64,000 nt of DNA from Verrucomicrobiota bacterium (GCA_003218375.1 QHNH01000009.1:1-64000); one strand, 5' to 3'; positions 1 through 8,523 are shown, counted from the first letter of the stretch. Translations and numbers: made by a program. The notes: generated by a model not told the origin, from the letters alone.

Positions 1-36
1 ATCATTCGATATCAACGGTGGCGACTTGATGATGTG

Positions 37-1266
37 ATGAAAGAGAGCACGCGCGTCCTTCTCGCTCTCGTCGCCGCGATCCTCCTCGGCGTCCTCATCG
101 CGGCCTCGCAGAACGCCTCCCTCATCCGCGCCGCCGACGCGATCGCGCCGATCGGCACGCTCTGGGTCAACGGCATTCGCATGACCGTAATCCCTCTCGT
201 CATTTCGCTGTTGATCACCGGAGTCGCATCGGTCTCGGACATCAAGTCGATCGGCCGGCTCGGCGGACGGACGCTCGTTACTTTTGTGCTGCTTCTCATT
301 GGAGTCGCCGCAATCGTAATTCCCGTTGCGCTGGCGATGTTTCGGCTCCTTCCGCCGCACGGTGCCCTGGAACTCCCACCCGGCGCGGTCGAAGCGGCGA
401 ATGAAATCTCCGCGGGAGGACAGGCGCAGACGTTCTCGGCCTGGCTTGTCTCGCTCCTTCCTGCGAACCCGATCGCCGCCGCCGCGAGCGGGGCGATGAT
501 GCCGTTGATCCTTTTCACGCTGCTCCTCGCGCTGGCCATTGCGCGTTCCCCCGAGGCATCGCGCCAGACGCTGACGCGCTTCTTCCGCGCTCTGAGCGAC
601 GCGATGCTCATCCTCGTCCGCTGGATCATCCTCGCTGCGCCGCTCGGCGTCTTCGCGCTCGTCCTTCCCCTGGCCGTCCATGCCGGCGGAACGCTGGCGG
701 GCGCGATTGGCTTTTATGTCGCTGCCTACTCGATCGCGAGCGTCGCTGTTACACTGCTCCTTTATCCTGTCGTCGCGATCGCGGGCCGGATTCCGCTGCG
801 CCGTTTCGCGCGTGCCGCCCTGCCGCCGCAGCTCATTGCCTTCAGCTCCAGCTCGTCGATCGCGGCGCTGCCGGCGCTCGTCGAGACGGCCGAGAAGAAC
901 TTGCGCTTGCCCGAGCGGGTCACCGGATTTGTCCTGCCTCTTGCAGTCTCCACCTTCAAGATTGCGGCGCCGGTGTCATGGACGATCGGCGCGCTCTTTG
1001 TCGGCTGGTTCTACGGCGTGCCGCTCCACGCCGGCAGCGTAGCGACAATCGCTTTCGCAGCGGTGTTCCTTGCGTTCGCCGTGCCGGGCATTCCGCGCGG
1101 CGCGTTCATCATGCTGACACCACTCTTTCTTGCCATCGGTCTGCCGGCCCAAGGAATCGGGATCCTGATCGCAGTCGACGCGATCCCCGACGTCTTCGCC
1201 ACGGTGCTGAACACAACCGGCCATCTCGTTGCAGCCGCGCTGGTCGCGCGAAGCTGTGATGACTGA
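37..1266 (+). CDS. Dicarboxylate/amino acid:cation symporter (DAACS family), atypical
   Basis: This inner-membrane protein of about 409 residues has many hydrophobic helices along its whole length. It matches the sodium/proton-coupled dicarboxylate and glutamate symporters in size and layout. A serine-rich re-entrant loop motif (AFSSSSSIAALPALVE, near residue 270) is the clearest family mark. Two normally conserved sites look altered. The usual NMDGT segment in helix 7 is replaced by STFKIAAP, and the final NVxGD motif reads NTTGH. The substrate or coupling ion may therefore differ from classical DctA/GltP. A GTG lies one codon upstream of the chosen ATG, and neither has a clear ribosome site. 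The gene stands alone at the window edge. Family membership is fairly sure; the substrate is unknown. Confidence 0.85.
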   Translation: MKESTRVLLALVAAILLGVLIAASQNASLIRAADAIAPIGTLWVNGIRMTVIPLVISLLITGVASVSDIKSIGRLGGRTLVTFVLLLIGVAAIVIPVALAMFRLLPPHGALELPPGAVEAANEISAGGQAQTFSAWLVSLLPANPIAAAASGAMMPLILFTLLLALAIARSPEASRQTLTRFFRALSDAMLILVRWIILAAPLGVFALVLPLAVHAGGTLAGAIGFYVAAYSIASVAVTLLLYPVVAIAGRIPLRRFARAALPPQLIAFSSSSSIAALPALVETAEKNLRLPERVTGFVLPLAVSTFKIAAPVSWTIGALFVGWFYGVPLHAGSVATIAFAAVFLAFAVPGIPRGAFIMLTPLFLAIGLPAQGIGILIAVDAIPDVFATVLNTTGHLVAAALVARSCDD

Positions 1267-1294
1267 AGTTCCTCGGGCGCCCCGGGTTTGGGCA

Positions 1295-1343
1295 TTACAA
1301 AAATGTAAAGAAAAGGCTTGCTGTCGGCATTACGAATTTGTAA
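1295..1343. promoter_or_regulatory. Twin inverted repeats TTAC-N6-GTAA (putative operator)
   Basis: Two similar palindromes lie just ahead of the secreted-protein gene that starts at 1353. They are TTACAAAAATGTAA at 1295-1308 and TTACGAATTTGTAA at 1330-1343. Their centres are 35 bp apart, and both are preceded by GGCA. This AT-rich pair stands out in GC-rich DNA and looks like a binding site for a dimeric regulator. TACA/TGTA half-sites recall BlaI/MecI/CopY operators, although those usually have a two-base spacer and here it is four. The regulator is not identified. Confidence 0.5.
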
Positions 1344-1352
1344 TCCAGCGCA

Positions 1353-2321
1353 ATGCCGCTTCGCTCTATCTCTCGCATCATCGCCATTTCCGCTGGGGCG
1401 GCGATTATCATCATCGGCGGTGAACGAACGGTTCGCGCCCAGGAAGCTGTCACTATTCAGCCGGTCCACGTCACCGGCGAAGAAGTGCCGAGCTCTTATG
1501 GCGCCACGCCCGGTTTTTCCCGGAGCCGTTTCTCGAACCTCACCCAATCTTATGTGCTGCCGCCCGGCGCGGTCTTCGCCGGGCTCATCTATCAAGGCGA
1601 CGCGCTTCGATTCAATCGGCCCGATCACATGTTGACGCAGGAAATCGAGATCGGTCTTCCGGGCCGGTTCGGGATCGCGTTTGAAAACTCGGTCGAGAAT
1701 CATCGCGGAACCACCCAGGAGCGAACCTTCAGCATCGAAGGCCGCTATGCGCTCGCCGATTGGAACAAGATCCCGCTCAACCCGACGATTTTCGTCGAAT
1801 ACAAATTCGGCGTCGGCGACATCCTCCATGATGAAGGCCCGCCGGAAATGGTGCCGAAAGGCGAAGGCCGGGCATTTCTCGAGGAGCACATGCCGTTGCC
1901 GGATGCTGTGGAAGTGCGCCTTCTCCTGGCCCAGGATTTTGGCAACAACGTCGAATGGGCCTTGAACGGTTTCTTCGAACAGGAAGTGGGCGGGGATCGC
2001 GGCCGGGAGATCGGATTCGCCCAGAGTCTCATGTTCCCGATTATTCTACCGAACGAACGGCTCAAGGTCGGCGCGGAAATGCAATTCACGTCGTTCACGG
2101 ACGCGGGAATTCGGGAAGCGGGAGAAGACCCGTCCTATCGATGCGTCATTGGACCTACAGTCGCTTGGAAGCCATCGAGGAACACGCGCTTGGATGTCTC
2201 CACCCTGTTTGGAGTCACGGATGATTCGCCGCGTGCATCCGTCTTCGTTGTTTTCTCGATGTTGTTCGGCGGCAGCGAGCCTTCGCAGGCCGAAGCGCCG
2301 GCCTCCACCCGAAACCGCTGA
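1353..2321 (+). CDS. Secreted, putative outer-membrane beta-barrel protein
   Basis: The 322-residue product begins with a signal peptide: a basic start, then a hydrophobic stretch ending near VRAQ at residue 30. The rest alternates hydrophobic and polar residues with many aromatic residues, for example FVEYKFGVGD and the closing VFVVFSMLFGG. That pattern suits an outer-membrane barrel or a transporter-associated surface protein. No named family is recognised. It sits behind a pair of palindromes (1295-1343) that may control it. A barrel fold is an inference from composition only. Confidence 0.6.
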   Translation: MPLRSISRIIAISAGAAIIIIGGERTVRAQEAVTIQPVHVTGEEVPSSYGATPGFSRSRFSNLTQSYVLPPGAVFAGLIYQGDALRFNRPDHMLTQEIEIGLPGRFGIAFENSVENHRGTTQERTFSIEGRYALADWNKIPLNPTIFVEYKFGVGDILHDEGPPEMVPKGEGRAFLEEHMPLPDAVEVRLLLAQDFGNNVEWALNGFFEQEVGGDRGREIGFAQSLMFPIILPNERLKVGAEMQFTSFTDAGIREAGEDPSYRCVIGPTVAWKPSRNTRLDVSTLFGVTDDSPRASVFVVFSMLFGGSEPSQAEAPASTRNR

Positions 2322-2384
2322 GTTCCTCCTAGGCGGTTGGTCGGCGTTCAATCGTCATTCCGTCCTGCGATTGGAATTTCGATC

Positions 2385-2490
2385 GGAACATAGACTTTCA
2401 GTCTGTGCGCCCAGCGGACATTCTGTCCGCTGCTGCCAGAGTCAGCGGAGACCAACTCCGCTGGGCACACAGACTGAAAGTCTATGTTCC
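2385..2490. repeat. Family 1 inverted repeat (GGAACATAG ends), copy 1
   Basis: This compound palindrome of about 105 bp has ends GGAACATAG and CTATGTTCC. Each half holds a small hairpin (AGAC-TTTCA-GTCT), then GTGCGCCCAGCGG, then an inner hairpin (GCGGACA-TTC-TGTCCGC in the left half). The outer arms can also pair, giving a cloverleaf-like shape. Its right end supplies the last two codons and the TAG stop of the CDGSH gene on the minus strand. Confidence 0.9.
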
Positions 2491-2706
2491 GCGCTCCGCC
2501 GAACCGGGCACGGCGCGTTCGGCGGCTTGGAACCCGATCTTGGAATGGGTGCCGTCGCAGAACGGCTTCGTCGTCGATGCGCCGCAACGGCAGAGCGCCA
2601 TCCGTTCTTTCGTCGGGTAAATATTCCCGTCGTCGTCCTTTAATTCCACCTGCCCCGTCACGATGTAGGGCCCGTTCTCGATGATCTCGATTGTTACGTC
2701 AGCCAT
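2482..2706 (-). CDS. CDGSH iron-sulfur domain protein
   Basis: The protein has 74 residues. It carries the CDGSH signature CRCGASTTKPFCDGTH at about residues 39-54: three cysteines and one histidine, the ligand set of a redox-active 2Fe-2S cluster. Such proteins are small soluble Fe-S or electron-transfer proteins. Its partners here are unknown, but the neighbouring operon encodes a molybdenum/Fe-S oxidoreductase. The last residues (GT) and the TAG stop come from a family 1 repeat, so the tail after the cluster domain probably changed when the repeat arrived. Confidence 0.88.
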   Translation of the reverse strand: MADVTIEIIENGPYIVTGQVELKDDDGNIYPTKERMALCRCGASTTKPFCDGTHSKIGFQAAERAVPGSAERGT

Positions 2707-2735
2707 GGAGGCAGTTTAGCCGAACTCTTGCCGTT

Positions 2736-2828
2736 CAGGTAGGGACGCTTTTCCGAAGCGTCCGATTAACTCTCGTGAGATGCGGTCACTGCAAAAAGTC
2801 GGACGCGTCGGAAACGCGTCCCTACCTG
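2736..2828. repeat. Family 2 inverted repeat (CAGGTAGGGACGC ends), copy 1
   Basis: Two halves face each other. Left: GTAG, then stem GGACGCTT, loop TTCCG, stem AAGCGTCC. The right half, read on the minus strand: GTAG, then GGACGCGT, TTCCG, ACGCGTCC. The stems differ at two positions but stay paired. The TAG of the right-hand GTAG is the stop codon of the mocA-like gene. Confidence 0.9.
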
Positions 2829-3397
2829 AGTCGTTCGAAATCCTCCGGCGTGTCGATGTCGACCGCGCCCCCCTCGAACAAAATCGACGCCACGTCGTCA
2901 GGTCGCGCCGCGATCAACGATTTCGCTCCGGAATTATCCGGCAGTGCGAGAAGCGCTTCAAAACAGGAGCGATCGAAGAGCGCTGGAATCCCCACCGTCT
3001 CCGCGTAACTCGAAGCGACAATCGGTTTCCCGGTCTTCTCGTGCGCGGCGATCAGGGCGGCAACAACCGTTGCGTTCACGAGCGGCTGATCGCAGGCCAG
3101 GAGCACAATCGCGTCGATGGAATCGGCGCACTGATGCAAGCCGCAGCGGATCGATGTTCCCAATCCGTTTTGCCATTCCGCATTTTCCACCAGCAGCGCG
3201 GACGTCGCTCGCAGCTCGTCGCGGATCGCTTCGCCGTCGGGTCCGATCACGACGATGACCGGATCGCATTGCGCTTCTGTCGCGGCCCGAACGGCGCGCC
3301 GCACTAGCGTCTCGCCGCGAAAACTCAGCAGTTGTTTGGGGCGACCGAGACGCGACGATCCGCCGGCCGCGAGAACTACCGCGCCGATCTTGCGCAT
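2822..3397 (-). CDS. mocA: Molybdenum cofactor nucleotidyltransferase (MocA-like)
   Basis: The 191-residue protein belongs to the MobA/MocA NTP-transferase family. The N-terminal nucleotide-binding loop reads LAAGGSSRLGRPKQLL at residues 9-24, and the metal-binding site is LLACDQP. MocA attaches CMP to molybdopterin to make the dinucleotide cofactor used by xanthine-oxidase-type enzymes. It overlaps the end of the xdhC-like gene by about 20 bases and is the last gene of the aldehyde oxidoreductase operon, which supports this job. The choice of MocA (CTP) over MobA (GTP) rests on context. The stop TAG lies inside a family 2 repeat. Confidence 0.85.
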   Translation of the reverse strand: MRKIGAVVLAAGGSSRLGRPKQLLSFRGETLVRRAVRAATEAQCDPVIVVIGPDGEAIRDELRATSALLVENAEWQNGLGTSIRCGLHQCADSIDAIVLLACDQPLVNATVVAALIAAHEKTGKPIVASSYAETVGIPALFDRSCFEALLALPDNSGAKSLIAARPDDVASILFEGGAVDIDTPEDFERLR

Positions 3398-4317
3398 TCT
3401 TCCACCGGCATCGGTTCATGCCGGCGAACGATATTCCAGCCATGGATCGGCGCCTTGCGATCGCGCAACGACTCGGCGCTCGCACCCGCAAACACCGCCT
3501 GGATTTCCGAGACGAGCGCGAGGGCGAGTTCTTCCGGCGTTTCCGCGCCGAGATCGAGCCCGGCCGGCGCGAAGACCTCGGCGTCGATCGCGATGCCTTC
3601 ATCGAGGACGGCGTTAAGCAATTGATCGCGCCGCTTCCGCGGCCCGAGCAGGCCGACGTAAGGCAGATCGAGTTTCAGTAGGTGACAAAGCGCGGCGAAG
3701 TCGCGTCCGTAATTGTGCGATTTAACAATCGCGGCCGTTCGACTGTCGACGTGGCTCATAAGATCGGCCGGTTGATCGATCTCGATGACTTCCCATCCCA
3801 GGATCTCCCCGAAGGCGTGGAGCGGAACGCTGTCCGGCCCGTCGCCAAAAATCAGGAGGCGAATCGGCGGTTCGATTTCCTGAGTGAACGCCTCGGAAGG
3901 CATTTTCGCTTCACGACTTACAAATCGCGTTCCGCGATCTTCATTCGGTCCCTCGAAAATCGTGGCGGCGGCGCAACTGCGTCGCTCGGAAAAGTTTCTC
4001 GCCAGCTCCGGAAGAAATTGTTCCTGCAGCCGCTCGACCAAAATTTCGATTGTGCCGTTGCACCCGAAACGCAGCCGCGTGTCGAAGCTCATCAACGACG
4101 GCTTTCCGGTGCGCATCACTTCCATCGCGCGCCGCGCCACTTCTTCCTCGAGACATCCACCGCTCAACGAACCTGCCGTCGCGCCATCCGCGCAAATCAG
4201 CATCCGCGCGCCGGGCCGCCGATAGCTGGATCCTTGCGCGCGTACGAGCGTCGCGAGCGCGAGGGGCTCGCCGTGATGAAGCTCGGCCAGGCGAAGAATG
4301 TCCCTGATCTCCTTCAT
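3376..4317 (-). CDS. XdhC family chaperone for the molybdoenzyme (PaoD-like)
   Basis: The product is 313 residues from the ATG at 4317 (MKEIRDIL). The reading frame is open further upstream but only as a shadow of the catalytic-subunit gene. The XdhC/CoxI N-domain motif GSSYRRPGARM is followed by GSLSGGCLEEEV, and the C-terminal Rossmann-type domain contains LLIFGDGPDS and YVGLLGPRKRR. XdhC-type proteins bind molybdenum cofactor, help its sulfuration and insert it into partner oxidoreductases. The gene follows paoC by 29 bases and overlaps mocA, so it is probably co-transcribed with its client enzyme. Confidence 0.88.
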   Translation of the reverse strand: MKEIRDILRLAELHHGEPLALATLVRAQGSSYRRPGARMLICADGATAGSLSGGCLEEEVARRAMEVMRTGKPSLMSFDTRLRFGCNGTIEILVERLQEQFLPELARNFSERRSCAAATIFEGPNEDRGTRFVSREAKMPSEAFTQEIEPPIRLLIFGDGPDSVPLHAFGEILGWEVIEIDQPADLMSHVDSRTAAIVKSHNYGRDFAALCHLLKLDLPYVGLLGPRKRRDQLLNAVLDEGIAIDAEVFAPAGLDLGAETPEELALALVSEIQAVFAGASAESLRDRKAPIHGWNIVRRHEPMPVEECARSAR

Positions 4318-4346
4318 TGGCGAATGATTCGTATCGGTCGCTTCAC

Positions 4347-6584
4347 CTAAATCAACTTGTCCGGCGTGATCGGCAGATCGCGCACTCGCTTTCCCGTGGC
4401 GTGATAAACCGCATTTGCGACCGCCGCCGCCATCCCAGTAATCCCGATCTCGCCCATGCCCCGGGCGCCGATGGGATTGAACGCGAAGTCGGGTTCGCCT
4501 ACGAATGAGACATCGATCTCCGGCACGTCGAGGTTCGTCGGGACATGATAATCGGCGAGATTGCGAATCACCGGCAGACCGGTCGCCGGATCGTAGGAAG
4601 TCTCTTCCAGCAACGCCATCCCGATGCCCATCGTCACACCACCCATGATCTGGCTTCGGGCCGTCTTCGCGCTGACGATCCGCCCGCAATTCATCACGCT
4701 CACCACCCGCGTCACCTGCACCCGCGGCAGCAGTGGATCGATCTTCACTTCGCAGAAGTGCGCGCCCCACGATTGGAACGCGAGGGTCTTGCTTTGCTCC
4801 GGCGGCTTCTGTTCGCTCTGCACCTCGATCGAATCGCGGCCCGCGCGTTTCAAAATATCCGCATAGCTGTCCGATTTCGTCTGGTCGGCCACGCTGCCGA
4901 TGCGGCCTTCCGCAACCATCGCAATATCTTCGACCTTTAAATTGGAGAGCGGCGACTTGGGATCTTTCACTGCCAATTCCGCGAGCGCCTTGTGCATCAA
5001 CACGGCCGCTTCATGAATCGCCGTCCCGACGGTGCCGGTCGAATTCGATCCGCCCGCGACTGGGCCAAACGGGAAATCGGATTTGCCCAGCTCGAAGGTG
5101 ACGTTTTCGAACGGCACACCGAGTTGTTCCGAAGAAATCTGGGTGAACGCGGTGTAAGCGCCAGTCCCCAGATCGTGGGTGGCGCATTGCACGGTGGCGG
5201 TGTTGTTCGCGCGCAGGATCACTTTCGCTGCCGCGCTCATTTTGTGGGCGGGATAAGTTGCCGTCGCCATTCCCCAGCCGACGAGCAGATCTCCATCGCG
5301 CATTGAGCGTGGCTCGGGATTGCGTTTCGACCATCCGAATTTTTCGGCGCCAAGCTGATACGCCTCTTTCAGGTGCTTCGCGCTGAATGGAATGTTTTTT
5401 GTCGGATGATTGTCCGCGTGATTCGCCAACCGCAGCGCGACCGGATCCATCTTCAGCGCGTAAGCCAGCTCGTCCATCGCGGACTCAAGCGCGTAAGTTC
5501 CCGGACATTCGCCCGGCGCGCGCATGAACGTCGGCGTCGAGACGTTGACGGGATAAACCGTTTCCTCGATCCGGATCGACGGGCTCTCATACATCAACCC
5601 GGTCGAACGCGAACCGCACGATTCCGTGAATTGCCCGACCGGCGAAGTCAGAGTTTCGCTCACGTGCTGGATCGCCTGCAATTTCCCGTCGCGCGTCGCG
5701 GCCAGCGACAAAGTTTGCCGCGTCGGAGTGCGATGACCGGTGCCGACAAACATGTTCCGGCGCGAGACGTGAAGTTTCACCGGCACACCTGCGACTTTCG
5801 CGCCCATCGCCGCCAGGAGAATGTGCATCCAGACGGCGCCCTTGCATCCGAACGCGCCGCCCACGAACGGGCAGATGATCCGCACATTTTCCAGGTCGAG
5901 CCCGAGCGAACGAGCGAGAACGTTTTGCACGCCCTTCACGAACTGGGTCGCATCGTAGAGCGTCAGCTTTTTATCGTCTTCCCAATGCGCGATCGTGCCC
6001 GACATCTCGATCGGGTTATGCGTTTCCGTCGGTGTGATGTAGGTCTGCTCGATTTTCACGAGGCTCGCATCCTTCAACGCCGCCGCCGCGTCGCCCTTCT
6101 TGATCTGCACGTTCTCGTCGTGATTCGTTTTCGGCTTCTCCGCTTTCTTGACCGCCGCCTCCATCGTGAGGAGCGGCTCTTCCGGCGCGTAACTGATTTT
6201 CACTAACGACGCCGCGTGACGCGCCTGCTCGATCGTCTCGGCAATCACGAGCGCCACGTATTGTCCGGCGTAATGGACGCCGTCGTCGCTTAAAGGAAAA
6301 CGTTCTTCGTTCCTGATCCCGCTGGAAATGCCACGTTCTTCTTTCTTGGGCGCTTCCTTGAACTTCGGCATGTTCAGGTGCGTCAGCACCGCCAGCACGC
6401 CCGGCACTGCCTGCGCCGCCTTCGCATCGATCGCCGTGATTTTCCCTTTCGCGATGTTGCTCTCGACGGTCCATCCGTGCGCACAGTTCGGTACCTCGAA
6501 CTCGACCGCGTACTTCGCCGCGCCGGTCACCTTCAACCGGCCGTCCACGCGATTCCGCGCTGGTCCCATGGTCGCCGCGCTCAT
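4347..6584 (-). CDS. paoC: Aldehyde/xanthine oxidoreductase, molybdopterin-binding subunit (PaoC/YagR-like)
   Basis: This catalytic subunit has 745 residues, close to E. coli PaoC. Cofactor-binding motifs are GGAFGCKG near residue 242, RAPGECPGTYALE near 358, and the active-site glutamate in GARGMGEIGITG near 712. It would oxidise aldehydes (or related heterocycles) by hydroxylation and pass electrons to the Fe-S and FAD subunits. Its start overlaps the stop of the FAD-subunit gene by four bases (ATGA), the middle step of a tight A-B-C operon. With no leader of its own it would be exported with the Tat-signal subunit. The substrate cannot be read from sequence. Confidence 0.92.
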   Translation of the reverse strand: MSAATMGPARNRVDGRLKVTGAAKYAVEFEVPNCAHGWTVESNIAKGKITAIDAKAAQAVPGVLAVLTHLNMPKFKEAPKKEERGISSGIRNEERFPLSDDGVHYAGQYVALVIAETIEQARHAASLVKISYAPEEPLLTMEAAVKKAEKPKTNHDENVQIKKGDAAAALKDASLVKIEQTYITPTETHNPIEMSGTIAHWEDDKKLTLYDATQFVKGVQNVLARSLGLDLENVRIICPFVGGAFGCKGAVWMHILLAAMGAKVAGVPVKLHVSRRNMFVGTGHRTPTRQTLSLAATRDGKLQAIQHVSETLTSPVGQFTESCGSRSTGLMYESPSIRIEETVYPVNVSTPTFMRAPGECPGTYALESAMDELAYALKMDPVALRLANHADNHPTKNIPFSAKHLKEAYQLGAEKFGWSKRNPEPRSMRDGDLLVGWGMATATYPAHKMSAAAKVILRANNTATVQCATHDLGTGAYTAFTQISSEQLGVPFENVTFELGKSDFPFGPVAGGSNSTGTVGTAIHEAAVLMHKALAELAVKDPKSPLSNLKVEDIAMVAEGRIGSVADQTKSDSYADILKRAGRDSIEVQSEQKPPEQSKTLAFQSWGAHFCEVKIDPLLPRVQVTRVVSVMNCGRIVSAKTARSQIMGGVTMGIGMALLEETSYDPATGLPVIRNLADYHVPTNLDVPEIDVSFVGEPDFAFNPIGARGMGEIGITGMAAAVANAVYHATGKRVRDLPITPDKLI

Positions 6585-7579
6585 GACGTCATCCCCGCTA
6601 CGGTTGTCAACGCCCGGACGATGCTGCGCTTTGCCAGCTCGATCTTGAATGAGTTGTGCGCGTAGCCTTTCGCCGCGGCGAGCTCCGCTTCCGCAGCTGC
6701 GCGGAATGTTTTTTCATCCGCGGTTTTGCCGACCAGTTGCTGCTCCGCCTTCTGCGCGCGCCATGGCTTGTGCGCCACGCCGCCGAGCGCGATCCGGACC
6801 GCGGTGATTTTCTTCCCGGCATCGATCTCAATCGCCGCCGCCACGCTCACGATGGCAAACGCGTAGCTGGCGCGATCGCGCACCTTCAAATAATGCGAAC
6901 GAGTTGCGAACGAATTTGCGGGCAAATCGACTGCGGTGATCAGCTCGTCTTCCTTCAAATTCGTGTCGACATTCGGCGTGCTGCCGGGCAGGCGATGGAA
7001 ATCGGCGATCGGAATTTCGCGTTCGCCTTTCGGTCCCTGGACGCGGACGATCGCCTCGAGCGCCGTGAGCGCGACGTTCATGTCGCTCGGGTTCGTGGCG
7101 ATGCATTGGTCGCTCTGGCCGAGGATGGCGTGGATACGATTATAACCCTTCAGCGCGCCACAGCCGCTCCCGGGGTTGCGCTTGTTGCACTGCGGAAAGG
7201 CCGGGTCGTAGAAATAATAGCAGCGCGTCCGCTGCATGAGATTGCCGCCAACGGTCGCCATGTTGCGCAATTGCGGGCTCGCGCCGGCTAGCAGCGCCTG
7301 GCTGAGAAGCGGATAGCGCTGCCGGATAATCGCGTGCTCCGCCACGTCGGAATTGCGCGCGAGTGCGCCGATGCGAACGCCTTTGCCGCCCGGCAATTCT
7401 TCCACCTGCGCCAATGGCAGCCGGGTGATATCGACCAGTTGCGCCGGCGTCTCGACGCCCATTTTCATCAGGTCGATCAGGTTCGTGCCGCCGCCGAGAA
7501 ATTTCGTGTGCGGCTTGGCCGCAATGGCGGTCACCGCTCCAGCCGCATCATTCGCCCGTGAATAAACAAAGGGGTTCAT
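6581..7579 (-). CDS. paoB: Aldehyde oxidoreductase, FAD-binding subunit (PaoB/YagS-like)
   Basis: The 332-residue FAD subunit belongs to the CO-dehydrogenase/xanthine-oxidase medium-chain family. FAD-binding segments are KFLGGGTNLIDLM near residue 27 and ATVGGNLMQRTRC near 107. After the second segment come clustered cysteines (RTRCYYF, PQCNKRNPGSGC). This matches the extra 4Fe-4S site known in the periplasmic PaoABC group and is absent from ordinary xanthine dehydrogenases. It overlaps both neighbours by four bases. The assignment to the PaoB subgroup is therefore better than a generic FAD-subunit call. Confidence 0.9.
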   Translation of the reverse strand: MNPFVYSRANDAAGAVTAIAAKPHTKFLGGGTNLIDLMKMGVETPAQLVDITRLPLAQVEELPGGKGVRIGALARNSDVAEHAIIRQRYPLLSQALLAGASPQLRNMATVGGNLMQRTRCYYFYDPAFPQCNKRNPGSGCGALKGYNRIHAILGQSDQCIATNPSDMNVALTALEAIVRVQGPKGEREIPIADFHRLPGSTPNVDTNLKEDELITAVDLPANSFATRSHYLKVRDRASYAFAIVSVAAAIEIDAGKKITAVRIALGGVAHKPWRAQKAEQQLVGKTADEKTFRAAAEAELAAAKGYAHNSFKIELAKRSIVRALTTVAGMTS

Positions 7580-8280
7580 GCGCTTTTCGCCGGCGTTTTA
7601 CTCTGCGCCTCCTTGACCGCCGCGACGATGTTCGGATACGCGCCGCAACGGCAAAGATTGCCGCTCATCCATTCCCTGATTTCGGCGTCGTTCTTCGTGT
7701 GGTCTTCCGCGATGCACGCGACCGCCGAGCAAATCTGGCCCGGCGTACAGTAACCACATTGAAATCCATCGTGCTCGAGGAACGCCGCCTGGACCGGATG
7801 CAACTCGTCTCCTTTCGCCAGACCTTCGATCGTCGTGATCTCGTCGCCTTGGTGCACGATCGCGAGGCTCAGACACGAATTTATCCGCCGGCCATTCACC
7901 AACACCGTGCACGCGCCGCATTGGCCGTGGTCGCAACCTTTCTTCGAACCGGTCAGCAGCAGATGTTCCCGGAGCGCATCGAGCAACGTCGTCCGCGGAT
8001 CGACTTCGAGGATGTGCTCTTTGCCGTTGATCTTAAGCTGAAACTTCGTGACCACGGCACTCGCGACGCCCGGAGTCGCTGTGCTTTCGGCCGCTTCGAC
8101 CGATCCGATTCCCATCAACGCCGGCCCCAGGCCGATCGCCGCGCTGGTTCCGGCGACTTGTTTTAGAAAATAACGCCGCGTCTCCGGGCTGCCAAAGATC
8201 AAAATTTCATCCAACCCGCCAGTTGGGTCCATCCCGGCAAGTTCGTCCGGATGGCGCGGCTCGGAAGCTTCCTCATTCAT
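7576..8280 (-). CDS. paoA: Aldehyde oxidoreductase, 2Fe-2S subunit with Tat leader (PaoA/YagT-like)
   Basis: The product is 234 residues. A twin-arginine leader (ETRRYFLKQVAGTSAAIGL, from about residue 33) lies behind an unusually long polar N-terminus and predicts export of the folded complex to the periplasm. Two 2Fe-2S motifs follow: CDHGQCGACTVLVNGRRINSC, split as C-x4-C-x2-C-x11-C, and a second set in CGYCTPGQ and NLCRCGAY. It is the first gene of the operon paoA-paoB-paoC-xdhC-mocA. The promoter must lie in the 243-base divergent gap shared with the permease gene. Confidence 0.92.
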   Translation of the reverse strand: MNEEASEPRHPDELAGMDPTGGLDEILIFGSPETRRYFLKQVAGTSAAIGLGPALMGIGSVEAAESTATPGVASAVVTKFQLKINGKEHILEVDPRTTLLDALREHLLLTGSKKGCDHGQCGACTVLVNGRRINSCLSLAIVHQGDEITTIEGLAKGDELHPVQAAFLEHDGFQCGYCTPGQICSAVACIAEDHTKNDAEIREWMSGNLCRCGAYPNIVAAVKEAQSKTPAKSA

Positions 8281-8419
8281 CCCGTTCTTGAAATCGCAAT
8301 TGCGACCGGATTCGGTCGGCGATTAAATCGAACGAGTGGAAATCGGGAAAACTTTGCGAATCACCACCCGGAAGGCCGGGCGCGCTGGAGAAAAACCCGC
8401 GCAGAACAAGCGCTACGGC

Positions 8420-8513
8420 CAGGTAGGGACGCGTTTCCGACGCGTCCGACTTGTGGACGGTTGATGTTTTTGCCAGAAGTTAGTCGGACGCTTCGGAAAA
8501 GCGTCCCTACCTG
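8420..8513. repeat. Family 2 inverted repeat, copy 2
   Basis: The left half reads GTAG, GGACGCGT, TTCCG, ACGCGTCC. The right half on the minus strand reads GTAG, GGACGCTT, TTCCG, AAGCGTCC. The two stem types seen in copy 1 recur here in swapped order. It lies in the divergent gap between paoA and the permease gene and ends about 10 bases before the permease start, so it may affect that leader. Confidence 0.9.
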
Positions 8514-8523
8514 TAAGACGAAA

